Source of the DNA: Chamaesiphon minutus PCC 6605
GTDB lineage: Bacteria > Cyanobacteriota > Cyanobacteriia > Cyanobacteriales > Chamaesiphonaceae
Direction: 5' to 3'
DNA length: 64,000 nucleotides
Assembly (NCBI RefSeq): GCF_000317145.1
Contig: NC_019697.1
Span: 2,948,385-3,012,384 of the forward strand
Of this stretch, positions 30,239 to 38,856 are shown piece after piece. A model generated the notes under the pieces. The model was not told the DNA's origin. It made no database searches and worked only from the letters and a program-made list of their open reading frames with translations. The translations under genes were made by a program, and so were the position numbers. Every line of letters starts with the position of its first letter. Position 1 is the first letter of the stretch.

Positions 30239-30442
30239 ATGAACGACCAATTTAGAATTCCCGATCCTGAAACTAGAGCAAAATCGATCGCTAGTCTCAA
30301 AGCAGCTAGTCGGTTATTGGATTTATCTAATTTACAGTTAGATGAAGCGATCGCATTTGTCGAAAAAGATTTACGCGAACAACAACGAGCTAGATTACTA
30401 TATAAATCTAACTCAATCCCTACAAACAAAATGGATAGCTAG
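30239..30442 (+). CDS. Hypothetical small protein, second gene of a pair
   Basis: The 67-residue product (MNDQFRIPDPETRAK...) starts at ATG 30239, two bases after the previous stop; an in-frame TTG at 30227 is less likely. Its middle is amphipathic helix (ASRLLDLSNLQLDEAIAFVEKDLREQQRARLL). No family is recognised. It lies between the 112-residue gene and the REP arm at 30468-30500. Confidence 0.5.
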   Translation: MNDQFRIPDPETRAKSIASLKAASRLLDLSNLQLDEAIAFVEKDLREQQRARLLYKSNSIPTNKMDS

Positions 30443-30467
30443 TTTCGATCGATCGACCATAAATAAG

Positions 30468-30500
30468 GATGATTACTTGCATAAACCCGCCCCTACAGAT
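30468..30500 (+). repeat. REP-like right arm upstream of RAYT (half element)
   Basis: Only the right half of the element is present. Its last 20 bases, 30481-30500 (ATAAACCCGCCCCTACAGAT), are the exact reverse complement of 31068-31087 at the end of the RAYT gene, giving the gene perfect 20-bp flanking inverted repeats. Confidence 0.85.
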
Positions 30501-30562
30501 CCTAGAAAATACGATCGATCTAATCATGTATAATTCTGGATTAGATTTAATTGCTATGTACG

Positions 30563-31075
30563 ATGAAATACAATCCTGATTTCCATCATCGGCAATCGAT
30601 CCGACTCAACGGATATGATTATTTGAGATCTGGTGCCTATTTTATTACCATCTGCACCGATGAAAGAGAATATCTATTTGGCGATATCGTCAACGAAGAG
30701 ATCGAATTAAACACATTAGGCGATATTGCTCGATCTCATTGGCAGCAATTATCGCAGCATCATCCAAATATCATTATGGATGAATCGATCGTGATGCCCA
30801 ATCATTTACATGGCATTATTGTTTTAGAATCATCGACGGGGAGCACAAAATCGATTTCCGAAATTATTCGAGGTTTCAAAACATTTTCAGCCAAAGCAAT
30901 TAATAAAGAACGCGGTTTGCGCGGCGTTTCTGTCTGGCAAAGAAATTATTACGATCGCATTATCAGAAATGAATTAGAACTCGATCGTGTCAGACAATAT
31001 ATTATCAACAATCCCCGCAATTGGGACACAGATAAAAATAATCAAACCCAATCCGTCATTCACACAGATCTGTAG
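30563..31075 (+). CDS. REP-associated tyrosine transposase (RAYT, Y1/IS200-like)
   Basis: The 170-residue protein starts at ATG 30563 (a TTG at 30551 is in frame). It has the Y1 transposase fold: the N-terminal YDYLRSGAYFITICTDER, the HUH metal motif in MPNHLHGIIV, and the helix with the likely nucleophile Tyr in YYDRIIRNELELDRVRQYIINNP. RAYTs are single-domain relatives of IS200/IS605 transposases that cut and join REP hairpins. The gene is flanked by perfect 20-bp inverted REP arms, and its stop codon (31073-31075) lies inside the right arm. Several related elements surround it and one lies 31 kb away. Confidence 0.9.
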   Translation: MKYNPDFHHRQSIRLNGYDYLRSGAYFITICTDEREYLFGDIVNEEIELNTLGDIARSHWQQLSQHHPNIIMDESIVMPNHLHGIIVLESSTGSTKSISEIIRGFKTFSAKAINKERGLRGVSVWQRNYYDRIIRNELELDRVRQYIINNPRNWDTDKNNQTQSVIHTDL

Positions 31076-31140
31076 GGGCGGGTTTATGGGATAACTTACG
31101 GAAAATTCTATAAATCTCGAACGAACCCGCCCTCCCCACC
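31068..31140 (-). repeat. REP-like hairpin element copy 2, overlapping RAYT 3' end
   Basis: Arms are at 31068-31087 and 31122-31140. Read on the minus strand it has the same order as copy 1: GGTGGGGAGGGCGGGTTCG, spacer, CATAAACCCGCCCCTACAGAT. It includes the RAYT stop codon. Confidence 0.85.
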
Positions 31141-31283
31141 AGTAACCGATCGCATGTCATCATCCACGAATTTAATCGATCGATCGTCACCACCGCATCC
31201 CTACAATCGATCGCATATCATCATCCACGATCTCGATTGGGCAAAGCCCACGCTTCGCGAACGAATCATAATCGATATTGGCT

Positions 31284-31360
31284 GGTGAGGTTGGGCGGGT
31301 TCGTTCAATATTTCTGGAGTTTGGCGATGTTTATTAGCATAAACCCGCCCCTACAGATCT
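31284..31360 (+). repeat. REP-like hairpin element copy 3
   Basis: Arms GGTGAGGTTGGGCGGGTTCG and CATAAACCCGCCCCTACAGAT. The spacer (TCAATATTTCTGGAGTTTGG...) is clearly related to that of copy 1, so the whole element and not just the arms was copied. Confidence 0.85.
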
Positions 31361-31413
31361 GATAAAATACGATCGAATCCTCAATTTTCACCCACATATT
31401 CGCCTGTACGGGT

Positions 31414-31482
31414 TCGTAGGGGCGGGTTTATGCGATCGATTCCGCATAATTCTAAAATCTAAATCAAACCCGCCCTTGCCCA
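31414..31482 (-). repeat. REP-like hairpin element copy 4
   Basis: Arms CGTAGGGGCGGGTTTATG and CAAACCCGCCCTTGCCCACC. It is in the same orientation as copy 2. Confidence 0.85.
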
Positions 31483-31520
31483 CCAATAACCGATCGAACA
31501 TCACCACTCCAAATCCCCAC

Positions 31521-31552
31521 AATCGATCGAACATCATCATCTACGCACGATC
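31521..31552 (+). repeat. Island-flanking direct repeat, right copy
   Basis: One base different from 29757-29788. It ends five bases from the stop codon of the minus-strand gene 31557-32015. Weaker versions of the unit (CGATCGCATATCATCATCCACGATC type) lie around 31140-31230. Confidence 0.75.
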
Positions 31553-31556
31553 TTCA

Positions 31557-32015
31557 TCAATCATCTTCAACCCATATTTGTAAACCTCTAGTTAACCGAT
31601 TATTTAGATATTCTGTAATGACATTTATACACCTCTTAAAATCTTCTACACAAGATAATTTTTGTTCATCTGTATCCCCATAAGCCTCTAGATATAAATC
31701 TGTAATTGTTAACAGAGAAAGTTCTTCTAAAAATAATTTGATGTTTTCAGTTGTTGATGGGATATTTTCATCTAAATCTATTCCACAATAGCTATTGATT
31801 GTTAAGGTAGATGCCATTTCCCCAGTGCCATCATTTTCTCGCAAATAACGTTTCATGATGCCGCAACAAATCGGATCGATATAGATATCACTGATATGGA
31901 GCGCATCAATCCATTTACCATCGGCAGATCTGGCATGAAATATCATCCCCCAATAATCTGCATAGTCACCATGTGCAAACTGTTTATCTATACTTTCTGT
32001 GCCAGGGAATCTCAT
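31557..32015 (-). CDS. Hypothetical acidic protein
   Basis: The 152-residue protein (MRFPGTESIDKQFAHGDYADYWGMIFHARS...) is not recognised. It is acidic, has no signal or membrane segment, and contains several Cys spread through the chain (ICCGIMKRY, NSYCGID, SCVEDFKRC). Its base composition is more AT-rich than the flanking housekeeping genes and its 3' end abuts an island repeat, so it may be an accessory gene. Some resemblance to immunity-type proteins of polymorphic toxin systems is possible but unproven. Confidence 0.6.
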   Translation of the reverse strand: MRFPGTESIDKQFAHGDYADYWGMIFHARSADGKWIDALHISDIYIDPICCGIMKRYLRENDGTGEMASTLTINSYCGIDLDENIPSTTENIKLFLEELSLLTITDLYLEAYGDTDEQKLSCVEDFKRCINVITEYLNNRLTRGLQIWVEDD

Positions 32016-32136
32016 CTTTATATTTTAGATATTCACTATGTGGATTAGATATATCAATATTCATGCTAACATTACACACAAAAAATGCACGAGCCAGAAT
32101 TACCTTCCAACTCGTGCGTCTCAAAACCTAACTCTC

Positions 32137-34038
32137 CTAACCGATCAACTTCTTAACCGCAGCCATAATTCCAGCCGGATCGATACCTTGATGTGGGAAC
32201 TGCTCCCATAGACCACCACAACCCTCGATATGCGTACCGAGGTGATTGTAATTAGGCTTATAACCGCGCTCCAATAACTGCGAACCGAAGCGACTGCCTA
32301 AACCAGTTTTACGGTTGAAAGATTCGACCATTAATACCATTGGTGACTTACCAATTTTTGCCATCATTTCTTCATCGATCGAGTTTAATGTTGGCTTATT
32401 AATTAGACCGATATCGATACCCTCTTGTTTGAGGCGTTCGACTGCATCTAACGAGCGGTATAAGGCTTCACCAAAACTGACGATATATCCTTGAGTACCT
32501 TCACGAATTACTTCATCTTTACCAGAGACAAACTTGTAATCGCCGCCGAAGAAATCCTTGCCGTTGGTATCTAAAATTGCGGGGACTTTAGACCGAGTCG
32601 AGAATACAAATCGCAAACCTGGATTGTGGAAAATTGTTTCCAAACAGGCGCGCATTTGATTGGGATCGGCGGGGAAGTAGAGATTGGTGGCATAGCCATC
32701 GCTCAAACCATTGTCGGCGAACATGTTGTTCAAACCGAAGTGGCAAGTGTTGTCTGCCATATCGTCAATCCCAGAGTGGGAGAAGTGGCTGAGGACGTTG
32801 GAATTGTTCAACCGCGCCATCGTGATTTCGGAAATACACATTTCTAGGAACGCGCTGAAAGTGCCGAAAATACCTTGTTTGCCTGGTTCCATGCCGAATC
32901 CAGCAGCGGCGGAGAAGTTACCGCGCTCCATGATGCCGGAGGAGATGAAGACTTCAGGATAGGCATCGTGAATCTTTTTCAGACCGCAGGAGCCTTCGAG
33001 GTCGCTATCGATGACCTTGACTTTTTCGAGCCGCTCGGCTGCGCTCATCCGTCCGAGAATGGCGACAGCCGCATCGCCGAAGACGTTGCGGTTGGCATCC
33101 CATTTATCGCTCGAACCCATAAAGGTATAAGTATTTTTGGGTGCGACGATGCCTTTGAGGTGGTCGGCTGCGGCTTGTTGACTGTGGGATTCGAGATATT
33201 CGATCGCCAGTTTGACCGAAATTACGTCGTGTCCGTGGGTTTGGCCTTCTAAGCCGACGATGCCAGGACACATGGGGCGATGGTTGATAATCGCGATCGG
33301 CCCAGCAGTATTGACAGCTTTGCAGATTCGTGCATATAAGTCATCGATATCTTCGCCATTGCCTTCGAGGATTTGCAAACCATGACCGACTAAGGTTTTG
33401 GCAACGGTAGTACCGACGAGATATTTGGAAGGATGACCCGCGATTGTGACATCGTTATCATCGATAATCAGTTTGACATTGAGATTCTGAGCGACAGCTA
33501 ACCGTGCGGCTTCAGCGTCGTTACCTTCTTGCTGCGAACCATCGGAACCTAAGCAGAAGGCGATTTTATTGGGGTTTGCCATCGCCACACCGTTGACGTA
33601 GGGCCACATGTGACCCAACCGACCGGAACTGAATTTTACACCAGGAGTAAAGCCTAATTCTGGGTGTCCGGGTAAGTGAGAATGCGCTGCACGGTATTCC
33701 ATCAACCGTTCGGCAGGTAAATCACCATTGAGGGTAGACATCAGGTACTGAGTTGCAACGCGGTGTCCGGCTTCATCGAAGAAAATCGGCACGTATTTAT
33801 CAGCCGCACCACGAAATAGCGCATCGAGAATCATCACTTCTGGCACGGTATCGAATGGCCCACCCGTGTGTCCGCCTACACCACGCGCTGCACCAGTCGC
33901 CGTGAAAAACACGATCGCGTCGCGACAGAGTTGGATATTATCTTTGAGGCTAGTTTTTTGCTCGTTTGTCAACGTGGGATTGCTGACATCTAGGCTGATG
34001 CGTTTGTAGGCTGAGAGATCGATCGGAAATTTAGTCAT
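32137..34038 (-). CDS. Transketolase-like TPP-dependent enzyme
   Basis: The 633-residue length suits transketolase. It has the TPP motif region GSDGSQQEGNDAEAARLAVAQNLNVKLIIDDND (GDG...N pattern with DGS), an N-terminal GHTGGPFDTVPEVMILDALFRG and a Pyr-domain segment (EMCISEITMARLN; CHFGLNNMFADNGLSDG). The motifs differ from those of the usual Tkt (for example, no classical GPTHQP), so it is probably a second, divergent family member. A role in the pentose phosphate or Calvin cycle is uncertain. It is preceded by a repeat-filled leader. Confidence 0.75.
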   Translation of the reverse strand: MTKFPIDLSAYKRISLDVSNPTLTNEQKTSLKDNIQLCRDAIVFFTATGAARGVGGHTGGPFDTVPEVMILDALFRGAADKYVPIFFDEAGHRVATQYLMSTLNGDLPAERLMEYRAAHSHLPGHPELGFTPGVKFSSGRLGHMWPYVNGVAMANPNKIAFCLGSDGSQQEGNDAEAARLAVAQNLNVKLIIDDNDVTIAGHPSKYLVGTTVAKTLVGHGLQILEGNGEDIDDLYARICKAVNTAGPIAIINHRPMCPGIVGLEGQTHGHDVISVKLAIEYLESHSQQAAADHLKGIVAPKNTYTFMGSSDKWDANRNVFGDAAVAILGRMSAAERLEKVKVIDSDLEGSCGLKKIHDAYPEVFISSGIMERGNFSAAAGFGMEPGKQGIFGTFSAFLEMCISEITMARLNNSNVLSHFSHSGIDDMADNTCHFGLNNMFADNGLSDGYATNLYFPADPNQMRACLETIFHNPGLRFVFSTRSKVPAILDTNGKDFFGGDYKFVSGKDEVIREGTQGYIVSFGEALYRSLDAVERLKQEGIDIGLINKPTLNSIDEEMMAKIGKSPMVLMVESFNRKTGLGSRFGSQLLERGYKPNYNHLGTHIEGCGGLWEQFPHQGIDPAGIMAAVKKLIG

Positions 34039-34467
34039 AGGTTTAATTTAGTGAATAGTGAATAGTGGATACTATTAATTTCTACGGAGCTAGGGTGGAA
34101 ATCCCTTCCGAGGAGCGGCGGTTTTATATCTCCTTTCGGAGAGGCTTTCCTTCGGAACGCTTTCCTTCGGAACGCTTTCCTTCGGAACGCTTCGCGAACG
34201 CGAACGCCAACGCGAACGCCAACGGAGGTTCCCTCCGAATAAAAAAACCGACAAGACAGGGATGCCCGTAGTGTGGGGCTTTGCACTGAGCGAGGTCGAA
34301 GGGTGGGTAGATCTCCGCAGCAACTCAACTCGATCGGTTATTTTGCGTGAAAATGCGTTATTTTATATTTGAAAGCAAACAAACACTTAAAAACCAGCAT
34401 GAAAAAGAGTATATACTAACAAACAGGCATTAACAAGACTAAACCAGCAGTTCCAGGCAAACCACTG
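34039..34467. other. Intergenic region with tandem repeats
   Basis: This 429-base gap separates divergent genes. It holds a 15-base unit (CTTTCCTTCGGAACG) three times at 34144-34188 and a 12-base GAACGCCAACGC unit about twice up to 34224. A CGGAGG/CCTCCG hairpin (34223-34237) is followed by a GACAAGACAGG tail. An 18-base word at 34301-34318 recurs inverted at 62151-62168. Short reading frames here are products of the repeats. Confidence 0.7.
34144..34188 (+). repeat. Tandem 15-bp repeat, three copies
   Basis: Unit CTTTCCTTCGGAACG repeated three times without interruption, then merging into AACGCCAACGC-type repeats. Confidence 0.85.
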
Positions 34468-35229
34468 ATGCTAACAGCCGAGCGCAGACAATTCATTCTC
34501 GAAATTCTCCGCCGCGACAAGAAAGTGCTGTCCTCAGAACTAAGTGCCGTGCTCAAGGTATCTGAAGACACAATTCGACGTGACTTGCGCGAACTAGCCG
34601 AATCTGGACTCTTACAGCGCGTCCATGGCGGTGCCTTAATGGCCGCTCCAGTCACTGCTAGCTATACCGAGCGGCAAATGCAAGCCCCGCAAGAAAAAGA
34701 AGCGATCGCGCGCGCGGCGGCACAATTAATTCGACCCGGACAAGTGGCGATTTTGGATGGTGGGACGACTACACTTCAGGTTGCGCGTCAGCTACCCTTA
34801 GATTTAGCCGCCACGATCGTCACAAATAGTCCACCGATTGCGATCGCCCTAGCCGAACATCCCTATATTGAAGTGATGATGCTGGGCGGACAATTGTATA
34901 AAAAAGCGTTAGTAAATATCGGCGCAGCCACGATCGAAGCTTTGGGAATGATTCGCGCCGATTTATGTTTGCTGGGGGTTTGTAGTCTGCATCCAGAGAT
35001 CGGGATTAGCGTGCAAAATTTGGATGAGGCTTATATCAAACGCGCGATGATTGCTAGATCTGCCGAGGTAGTTGGCTTGGCAACTGCCGCCAAATTAGAT
35101 ACTGCGGCTACTTATGTGGTGGGTTCGATTCAGGCACTAACTTATTTAGTTACCGCACCAACGGTAACAACCGCACAATCGATCGCTTATCAGAATTTAG
35201 GTGTAACGCTGATTCGGCACGATCGATAG
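34468..35229 (+). CDS. DeoR-family transcriptional regulator
   Basis: The 253-residue protein has an N-terminal DeoR helix-turn-helix (RRQFILEILRRDKKVLSSELSAVLKVSEDTIRRDLRELAESG) and the DeoRC sugar-phosphate sensor domain (ILDGGTTTLQVARQLP, TIVTNSPPIA, MMLGGQLYKK). Such proteins usually repress sugar or nucleoside genes and are released by a phosphorylated sugar. It starts at ATG 34468, divergent from the transketolase-like gene, which is a plausible target. The AT-rich leader 34370-34460 has repeated AACAAACA and CAGCA words that might be operators. Confidence 0.92.
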   Translation: MLTAERRQFILEILRRDKKVLSSELSAVLKVSEDTIRRDLRELAESGLLQRVHGGALMAAPVTASYTERQMQAPQEKEAIARAAAQLIRPGQVAILDGGTTTLQVARQLPLDLAATIVTNSPPIAIALAEHPYIEVMMLGGQLYKKALVNIGAATIEALGMIRADLCLLGVCSLHPEIGISVQNLDEAYIKRAMIARSAEVVGLATAAKLDTAATYVVGSIQALTYLVTAPTVTTAQSIAYQNLGVTLIRHDR

Positions 35230-35477
35230 ATGCTAGTAGTCTACGGCTTAAATCTAGTTACTATTTTGGCGGGGAGCGGGGAGCGGCTCGCAGCACAGAG
35301 GTTTCCTCCCGGTTGTGTGCGTCAAGACAAGACAGCGGGGAGTTGGGAGGGGTGGAATCGGAACCTAAAATGCGCCGCCTAGTGCTAGTAATTAATTAAT
35401 AGTCTGCGTCACAAATTTTCGTACTATTTTCACAATAAATGGTATTCTAATTGCTGCCGCCTACTACTAGCAATAAT
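35230..35477. other. Short intergenic region with dispersed GGTTTCCTCC repeat
   Basis: The element at 35284-35340 (GCGGCTCGC, then GAGGTTTCCTCCC, then GTGTGCG..GACAAGACAG) belongs to the same family as 34223-34260 and 49614-49655. No gene is seen. Confidence 0.55.
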
Positions 35478-36554
35478 ATGTTAAAAGCTGTTTGGTTGAC
35501 TAACATCGATAGTCAAGTGATGAACTCCCGCAAAAATCTGGCGGAAGGAATGCAGCGATTAGCAGATCTGGGCTTTAATACAATTTATCCAGTAGTTTGG
35601 CAACGGGGTTATACTATCCATCCGAGTGAAGTTGCCAAGCAATGGACTGGAGCTGCGATATTACCTAATAGTCCATTTGTCGGGCGGGATGTATTGACAG
35701 AAATTATTGAATTAGCTCGCCCGTTAAAAATGCGAGTTATTCCCTGGTTTGAATATGGATTGATGGTGCCGCCAAATTCTACGATCGCGCGCAGACACAA
35801 AGAGTTATTAACTCTCGATATCAATGACAATCCCCAACGAGTTCAAGGGGCAAATGGTGAATTAGATCCGAATGTTTGGTTGAATCCCTGTCATTACCGC
35901 GTTCGTAAATTTATGGTAGATTTAATTACCGAAGTTGTCAGAAAATATCCAGTTGCAGGAATTCAACTAGACGACCACTTTTGCTTTCCCCAAGAGCTAG
36001 GTTACGATAAATTCACTCAACTCTCGTTTCAACAACATAACCTTGGCGAAATGGCCCCGATCGAGCACGATAGTGAAATCTGGATCGAATGGGGGGCGGA
36101 GCGTTTAACAGAATTGTTACAACAGATTGTCAGCAGTGTGAAATCGGTGCGGCGCGATTGTATTGTATCGATTTCACCAAATCCACTTAGGTTTTCTCGC
36201 TCTCGCTATTTAGCCGACTGGCAAAGGTGGCAAGAATTGGGATTGATGGATGAATTAGTATTACAAGTTTATCGCGACAGGTTGGAAGCATTTGAACTCG
36301 AATTGAGTAAACCAGAAGTTCAAACTGCTCGCGCTAAAATTCCTACTTCGATCGGGATTTTGGCAGGATTGAGAACGCGACCGATTTCTAGCCAAATTAT
36401 CAAAGAGCAAGTAGCAGCAGTCTATGCCCAACAATTTAGCGGATTAGCGTGCTTTTTCTATGAAACTTTATTTCACGAACAGCTTGTTCCCAATCCGGTG
36501 AGTAGGAGTCGATCGCAACTCTCCGATATTTTCACCCTATCTCAACCGTTATAA
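35478..36554 (+). CDS. Glycoside-hydrolase-like protein (GHL10/DUF187, YngK type)
   Basis: About 358 residues from ATG 35478. An in-frame TTG at 35451 would add nine unlikely residues. The start KAVWLTNIDSQVM and the segments LGFNTIYPVVWQRGYTIHPS, VIPWFEYGLM and GIQLDDHFCFP match the GHL10 barrel family of putative peptidoglycan or polysaccharide hydrolases. No signal peptide is evident, so its compartment is unclear. Substrate unknown. Confidence 0.85.
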   Translation: MLKAVWLTNIDSQVMNSRKNLAEGMQRLADLGFNTIYPVVWQRGYTIHPSEVAKQWTGAAILPNSPFVGRDVLTEIIELARPLKMRVIPWFEYGLMVPPNSTIARRHKELLTLDINDNPQRVQGANGELDPNVWLNPCHYRVRKFMVDLITEVVRKYPVAGIQLDDHFCFPQELGYDKFTQLSFQQHNLGEMAPIEHDSEIWIEWGAERLTELLQQIVSSVKSVRRDCIVSISPNPLRFSRSRYLADWQRWQELGLMDELVLQVYRDRLEAFELELSKPEVQTARAKIPTSIGILAGLRTRPISSQIIKEQVAAVYAQQFSGLACFFYETLFHEQLVPNPVSRSRSQLSDIFTLSQPL

Positions 36555-36570
36555 AAAGCTGGATCGATCG

Positions 36571-37476
36571 CTAACTTTGATGCTTGATTCTACCTCGATG
36601 AGAACCATATTTTCTAGTGTATACCTGCGTAAACTCTGCTCCAAATAACATAATTTGCACCGAATAATAAATCCAAGCCAAAACCGTGACTACAGATCCG
36701 GCTGCACCGTAAGCCGAACCAAAACTCCCATTTCCTAGATATAATCCGAGTAATTCCTTGCCCACACTAAATAGAATCGAAGTAAAAAGTGCGCCGACGA
36801 GGACATCTCTCCAGGCAATAGTAATATCGGGAAGATACTTGTAAATTAGCGCAAACAATAGTGTAAATACACCCAAAGAGATTCCCAGATTGAACAGTTT
36901 CCAAAAGCTTTCTAATGCTGGTACTAGTTGATTGGTAAATGTGCTCAATGCTGATAAAGCTGCACTGACTACTAATGAAACCATCAAAATAAAGCCGATC
37001 GTAATTACCATTGCAAACGAGAATACGCGCTTGCGAACGATCGCTTTGACTCCAGCTTGCGGCGATGGTTCGACATTCCAAACGGCATTCAAAGAGTCTT
37101 GGAGTTGAATGAAAACTCCTGACGCACCAAATAGTAACGCCACCGTACTAATAATCGATGGCACGATGCCATTACCAGCCTGGGGATTTTGAGTATTGGC
37201 TAGAGCTGTCTGTACCACCTCTGCACCTGCTTTGCCCAGCAATCCTTGGATTTGGGTCACCATCTCGCCCCTAGCCGCTTCTTGCCCAAATACAGCCCCC
37301 GCCACAGCCACCGCAATCACCAGTAAAGGCGCGATCGAGAACAATGTATAGTACGCCAACGCCGCCGCCATTTGCTCGACTTTATCCTGTTGCCACTCCG
37401 CGACAGTTTCTTTCAATAAGCCCCAAATGCTTCTCAACTTCATATAACTGCTCGACAACGATGGTTCATCATCCAT
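36571..37476 (-). CDS. YihY/BrkB family membrane protein
   Basis: The 301-residue protein has six membrane helices. Family motifs are AAALAYYTLFSIAPLLVIA near the N-terminus and FSVGKELLGLYLG...YGAAGSVVTVLAWIYYSVQIMLFGAEF near the C-terminus. The family was once called ribonuclease BN; its real role is unsettled (envelope or transport). Convergent with the GHL10 gene, 16 bases apart. Confidence 0.9.
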   Translation of the reverse strand: MDDEPSLSSSYMKLRSIWGLLKETVAEWQQDKVEQMAAALAYYTLFSIAPLLVIAVAVAGAVFGQEAARGEMVTQIQGLLGKAGAEVVQTALANTQNPQAGNGIVPSIISTVALLFGASGVFIQLQDSLNAVWNVEPSPQAGVKAIVRKRVFSFAMVITIGFILMVSLVVSAALSALSTFTNQLVPALESFWKLFNLGISLGVFTLLFALIYKYLPDITIAWRDVLVGALFTSILFSVGKELLGLYLGNGSFGSAYGAAGSVVTVLAWIYYSVQIMLFGAEFTQVYTRKYGSHRGRIKHQS

Positions 37477-37717
37477 TTTTAGCAGCTCGCTTTAATTCTA
37501 CCCTCTCTCTAAAGAATGAAATCTCTACTCGCATCAGTACGGTAGAAGAGATAGATGAAGGGGTAAGGGTGGACTGTACCACCGTAGGATAAGTGGATAC
37601 TTAAGTTTACGATCTACTATTCATACCAATTTAAAAAACGATCCCGACAAATGGAGCGACAGACTCTATATACAGCAAGGTTTTCCAATCCAAAATCGTA
37701 TCACTATTCACTATTCA

Positions 37718-38842
37718 CTAATCCCACAATCTCCGACCCTGACGAGTATGCAGCTTCTCGTGCGCATCGGCTAATAGTTGCGGAATATTCAACTCTTGCG
37801 GACACCGGGGCAAGCAATCGCCACACTCATTGCAACGATTGGCTTTCATGCCTGGAAACCAATGTCCGGCATTCTCAAACATCTGATAGCGATATTTGGC
37901 GTAATCGCTCATCTCATAAGCAACTGCGAGATTTCGCAACCTCAATACTTCGGGGATATTAATCTGGGCGGGACAAGGCAAACAAGCATAACATTGACTG
38001 CACAGATCGGTATTTAAGCTAGTCTGTAATTGACGACCTAATCGATCGATAATTGCCCTTTCATCAGCCGTCAGTGGATAGTTGGCATCGGCGATATCTA
38101 ATGACGGGTAGAGTTCGTCAGGAGTAGCCGCGCCCAGACTGAGCGTAGTAATGCGATCGTCAGCCAACAGCCAGCGATAATTAAATGCTAACGGGGTTAA
38201 TGGCGCACACAAATCTACTAGATTTGACGGCGGGGTGTAGAGTTTGCCACCTTTATCCGCAGGGGAAATGATAAATATCCCCATGTCGTATTTACTCGCT
38301 AGCTCGATCGCGGGAGCCAGTCGTTGGTAAAAGTAATAGTAATGCAGGTTGATAAATTCAAATAATTGCGTCTCGATCGCCGCTAAAATCAGCTCTAAGC
38401 TCCCATGCGTCGAGAATCCGACGTGTTTGACCTTACCACACTCGATCGCGTCTGCAATCGCCGGATAGCTGCCATTTGCTACCCAATCTAAATGTTCGGG
38501 AGTGTTAATCCCGTGGATGCCCACACAGTCGATGTAATCTACTTGCAACCGTTCTAAAGATTCATCGATCCACTGTGCCATCAACGCTCGATCGGGTGTC
38601 GGCGGCAGTTTCGTTGTAATATACAATCGCGCTCGATCGACTGGTAATTGGCGTTGAAGGGCTAGTCCCAAATATCGTTCGCTCTGTCCATATCCTCTTG
38701 CTGTCTCTAGATGGTTAATTCCCAATTCTACAGATTGGCGCACGGTTTGATAAGCTATTTCTGGATCTGCTAAACAGCGCATCGTCCCCAGAGAGAATGC
38801 GGAGAGTAAAAGATTAGTTTTGCCAAAACGACGGTAGTGCAA
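37718..38842 (-). CDS. Aldo/keto reductase with C-terminal 4Fe-4S ferredoxin domain
   Basis: The 374-residue protein has an AKR barrel (about 1-280; RFGKTNLLLSAFSLGTMR, ETARGYGQSERYLG with the catalytic Tyr region, TTKLPP). A C-terminal iron-sulfur domain has two Cys clusters, CSQCYACLPCP and CNECGDCLPRCP. This fusion is common in cyanobacteria and anaerobes; the electron partner and substrate are unknown. Its upstream region is filled with tandem heptamers. Confidence 0.92.
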   Translation of the reverse strand: MHYRRFGKTNLLLSAFSLGTMRCLADPEIAYQTVRQSVELGINHLETARGYGQSERYLGLALQRQLPVDRARLYITTKLPPTPDRALMAQWIDESLERLQVDYIDCVGIHGINTPEHLDWVANGSYPAIADAIECGKVKHVGFSTHGSLELILAAIETQLFEFINLHYYYFYQRLAPAIELASKYDMGIFIISPADKGGKLYTPPSNLVDLCAPLTPLAFNYRWLLADDRITTLSLGAATPDELYPSLDIADANYPLTADERAIIDRLGRQLQTSLNTDLCSQCYACLPCPAQINIPEVLRLRNLAVAYEMSDYAKYRYQMFENAGHWFPGMKANRCNECGDCLPRCPQELNIPQLLADAHEKLHTRQGRRLWD

Positions 38843-38856
38843 TTAGGCTTGAGGGG

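Noticed and set aside
29590-31560. Repeat-rich island considered as a CRISPR array
   Set aside because: The repeats are palindromic elements in both orientations at irregular spacing, with no constant-length spacers and no cas genes.
34035-34328. Minus- and plus-strand frames over the 34.1-34.3 kb repeats
   Set aside because: Their repeated residues (FRRKAFRRKA and SERFPSERF types) are produced by the 15-bp tandem repeat.
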